Of a stretch of 64,000 bases of DNA, positions 60,614-64,000 are shown piece by piece (the stretch's first letter is position 1; each line of letters begins with the position of its first letter). Position numbers and translations under genes: made by a program. Location of the stretch: NCBI RefSeq assembly GCF_040183065.1, contig NW_027185529.1, positions 62,001-126,000 on the forward strand, written 5' to 3'. This stretch comes from Periplaneta americana. Its lineage: Eukaryota > Arthropoda > Insecta > Blattodea > Blattidae. A model generated the notes under the pieces. It made no database searches, was not told the DNA's origin, and saw only the letters and a list, made by a program, of their open reading frames with translations.

Positions 60614-63600
60614 TTGCGAGATTTTAACTATATAAATATCAATAAAATCTACAAATTCCGGGGGATTTGTCTAATTTCTTAAAAAAATGTTAAGTTCATG
60701 TGGAGTCACCTATATATAACAACAATTTCACATTCGCATGCAGAGGAATATGGGTTTGTTTGAGAAAATCGTCAAATGGTAAAAATCGTCGTTTCTTGCG
60801 GTAAAAACACGATTTTGCTATAAACGTTAATAAAATCTCTATATTCCAACCGATTGTGCTAATTCTTTCACAGAGTGTTTAGTATACATGATTGAACTGT
60901 ATTATGTCACTGGTTTCGATTTTCCCCACAAAAAAAAATCCTTCAAAAAATTTCGTTTTTGCGAGTTTTTTAACTATATAAATATCAATATAATCTACAA
61001 ATTCCGTGGGATTTGTCTAATTTCTTAAAAAAATGTTAAATTCATGTGGATTCACCTATATATAACAACAATTTCACGTTCGCATGCAGAGGAATATGGG
61101 TTTGTTTGTGTAAATCGTCCAATTGTAAAAATCGTCATTTCTTGCGGTAAAAACACGATTTTGCTATAAACGTTAATCAAATCTCTATATTCCAATCGAT
61201 TGTGCTAATTCTGTGACAGATTGTTTAGTATACATGATTGAACTGTATTATATCACTGGTTTCGATTTTCCCCACAAAAAAAAATCCTCAAAAAAATTTC
61301 GTTTTTGCGAGATTTTAACTATATAAATATCAATAAAATCTACAAATTACGTGGGATTTGTCTAATTTCTTAAAAATATGTTAAATTCATGTGGAGTCAC
61401 CTGTATATCACAACAATTTCACGTTCGCATGCAGAGGAATATGGGTTTGTTTGTGTAAATCGTCCAATTGTAAAAATCGTCGATTCTTGCGGTAAAAACA
61501 CGATTTTGTTATAAACGTTAATAAAATCTCTATATTCCAACCGATTGTGCTAATTCTTTCACAGAGTGTTTAGTATACATATTTGAACTTTATTATATCA
61601 CTGGTTTCGATTTTCCCCACAAAAAAAAATCCTTCAAGAAATTTCGTTTTTGCGAGATTTTAACTATATAAATATCAATAAAATCTACAAATTCCTTGGG
61701 ATTTGTCTAATTTCTTAAAAAAATGTTAAATTCATGTGGATTCACCTACATATAACAACAATTTTACGTTCGCATGCAGAGGAATATGGGTTTGTTTGTG
61801 TAAATCGTCCAATTGTAAAAATCGTCGTTTCTTGCGGTAAAAACACGATTTTGCTATAAACGTTAATAAAATCTCTATATTCCAACCGATTGTGCTAATT
61901 CTGTGACAGATTGTTTAGTATACATGATTGAACTGTATTATATCACTGGTTTCGATTTTCCCCACAAAAAAAAATCCTCAAATAAAATTTCGTTTTTGCG
62001 AGATTTTAACTATATAAATATCAATAAAATCTACAAATTCCTTGGGATTTGTCTAATTTATTAAAAATATGTTAAATTCATGTGGATTCACCTATATATA
62101 ACAACAATTTCACGTTCGCATGCAGAGGAATATGGGTTTGTTTGTGTAAATCGTCCAATTGTAAAAATCGTCGTTTCTTGCGGTAAAAACACGATTTTGC
62201 TATAAACGTTAATAAAATATCTATATTCCAACCGATTGTGCTAATTCTTTGATAGAGTGTTTAGTATACATGATTGAACTGTATTATGTCACAGGTTTCG
62301 ATTTTCCCCACAAAAAAAATCCTTCAAAAAATTTCGTATTTGCGAGATTTTTAACTATATAAATATCAATAAAATCTACAAATTCAGTGGGATTTGTCTA
62401 ATTTCTTAAGAAAATGTTAAATTCATGTGGATTCACCTATATATATCAACAATTTCACGCTCGCATGCAGAGGAATATGGGTTTGTTTGTGTAAATCGTC
62501 CAATTGTAAAAATCGTCGTTTCTTGCGGTAAAAACACGATTTTGCTATAAACGTTAATAAAATCTCTATATTCCAACCGATTGTGCTAATTCTTTGACAG
62601 AGTGTTTAGTATACATGATTGAACTCTATTATATCACTGGTTTCGATTTTCCCCACAAAAAAAAATCCTTCAAAAAATTTCGTTTTTGCGAGATTTTAAC
62701 TATATAAATATCAATAAAATCTACAAATTACGTGGGATTTGTCTAATTTCTTAAAAATATGTTAAATACATGTGGAGTCACCTGTATATCACAACAATTT
62801 CACGTTCGCATGCAGAGGAATATGGGTTTGTTTGTGTAAATCGTCCAATTGTAAAAATCGTCGATTCTTGCGGTAAAAACACGATTTTGTTATAAACGTT
62901 AATAAAATCTCTATATTCCAACCGATTGTGCTAATTCTTTCACAGAGTGTTTAGTATACATGATTGAACTGTATTATGTCACTGGTTTCGATTTTCCCCA
63001 CAAAAAAAATCCTTCAAAAAATTTCATTTTTGCGAGTTTTTTAACTATATAAATATCAATAAAATCTACAAATTCCGTGGGATTTGTCAAATTTCTTAAA
63101 AAAATGTTAAATTCATGTGGATTCACCTATATATAACAACAATTTCACGTTCGCATGCAGAGGAATATGGGTTTGTTTGTGTAAATCGTCCAATTGTAAA
63201 AATCGTCTTTTCTTGCGGTAAAAACACGATTTTGCTATAATCGTTAATAAAATCTCTATATTGCAACCGATTGTGCTAATTCTTTGACAGAGTGTTTAGT
63301 ATACATGACTGAACTGTATTATATCACTGGTTTCGATTTTCCCCACAAAAAAAAATCCTTCAAAAAATTTCGTTTTTGCGAGATTTTAACTATATAAATA
63401 TCAATAAAATCTACAAATTCCATGGGATTTGTCTAATTTCTTAAAAAAATGTTAAATTCATGTGGAGTCACCTATATATAACAACAATTTCACATTAGCA
63501 TGCAGAGGAATATGGGTTTGTTTGAGAAAATCGTCAAATGGTAAAAATCGTCATTTCTTGCGGTAAAAACACGATTTTGCTATAAACGTTAATAAAATCT

Positions 63601-64000
63601 CTATATTCCAACCGATTGTGCTAATTCTTTCACAGAGTGTTTAGTATACATGATTGAACTGTATTATGTCACTGGTTTCGATTTTCCCCACAAAAAAAAA
63701 TCCTTCAAAAAATTTCGTTTTTGCGAGTTTTTTAACTATATAAATATCAATATAATCTACAAATTCCGTGGGATTTGTCTAATTTCTTAAGAAAATGTTA
63801 AATTCATGTGGATTCACCTATATATAACAACAATTTCACGTTCGCATGCAGAGGAATATGGGTTTGTTTGTGTAAATCGTCCAATTGTAAAAATCGTCTT
63901 TTCTTGCGGTAAAAACACGATTTTGCTATAATCGTTAATAAAATCTCTATATTCCAACCGATTGTGCTAATTCTTTGACAGATTGTTTAGTATACATGAT
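60614..64000 (+). repeat. 345-bp satellite, HOR4 copy B, one monomer deleted, cut by window end
   Basis: Monomers 1-7 match HOR4 copy A. The next monomer (about 63030-63374) is a hybrid whose left part (GTCAAATTTC) is monomer 8 and whose right part (GTCTTTT, GACTGAAC) is monomer 9. After it, landmarks are one monomer early: CCATGGG is at 59621 and 63420, 3,799 bp apart instead of 4,145. The array runs off the window. Confidence 0.9.

Noticed and set aside
1-64000. CRISPR array, because of regular repetition
   Set aside because: The whole 345-bp unit repeats with no short repeat and unique spacer pattern, and the introns and transposon show a eukaryotic genome.
1-64000. rRNA, tRNA, histone or other tandem gene cluster
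   Set aside because: Monomers are short, AT-rich, and contain neither conserved RNA gene sequence nor a conserved reading frame on either strand.

Overview
The window is about 61 kb of tandem satellite DNA interrupted once, at 3179-6112, by a 2,934-bp piggyBac-family DNA transposon. Nothing outside the transposon looks like a gene. Roughly 177 monomers of about 345 bp lie head to tail on one strand, with no inverted monomer seen. The monomer is AT-rich (31% G+C by hand count over 361-660). The transposase gene has two spliceosomal introns and polyadenylation signals, so this is a eukaryotic nuclear genome, most likely an animal and plausibly an arthropod. CpG is not depleted in the satellite, which fits a genome with little germline DNA methylation. 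I cannot name the species. A centromeric or pericentromeric location is plausible but nothing here proves it.

The satellite is hierarchical. Each 345-bp monomer looks like a diverged dimer of a ~182-bp and a ~164-bp half-unit. Monomers differ by diagnostic variants, and the order of these variants repeats, giving higher-order repeats (HORs). From left to right: HOR1, a 20-monomer unit of 6,910 bp (copy 1 at 1-9847 including the transposon, copy 2 at 9848-16757, rearranged 15-monomer copy 3 at 16758-21934); a transition block (21935-25041); HOR2, a 19-monomer unit of ~6,563 bp (25042-31603 and 31604-38166); HOR3, an 18-monomer unit of 6,215 bp (38167-44381) and a 19-monomer rearranged relative (44382-50947); a mosaic stretch (50948-56468); HOR4, a 12-monomer unit of 4,145 bp (56469-60613), with a second copy (60614 to the window end) that has lost one monomer. 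Several hybrid monomers and local 1-, 4- and ~7-monomer duplications record unequal exchange.

The transposon sits in a TTAA duplicated on both sides, has 12-bp terminal inverted repeats that agree at 10 positions, and carries an exact 24-bp inverted subterminal repeat with a perfect 20-bp palindromic core. Its three-exon transposase would be about 598 residues with all catalytic aspartates present. It is broken by a one-base loss in an A-run (4866-4870) and by an in-frame TGA (5517-5519) inside the C-terminal cysteine-rich domain. The matching monomer of HOR1 copy 2 (TTAA at 13023-13026) preserves the empty site with the same private flanking variants, so the insertion is younger than the copy 1/copy 2 duplication.
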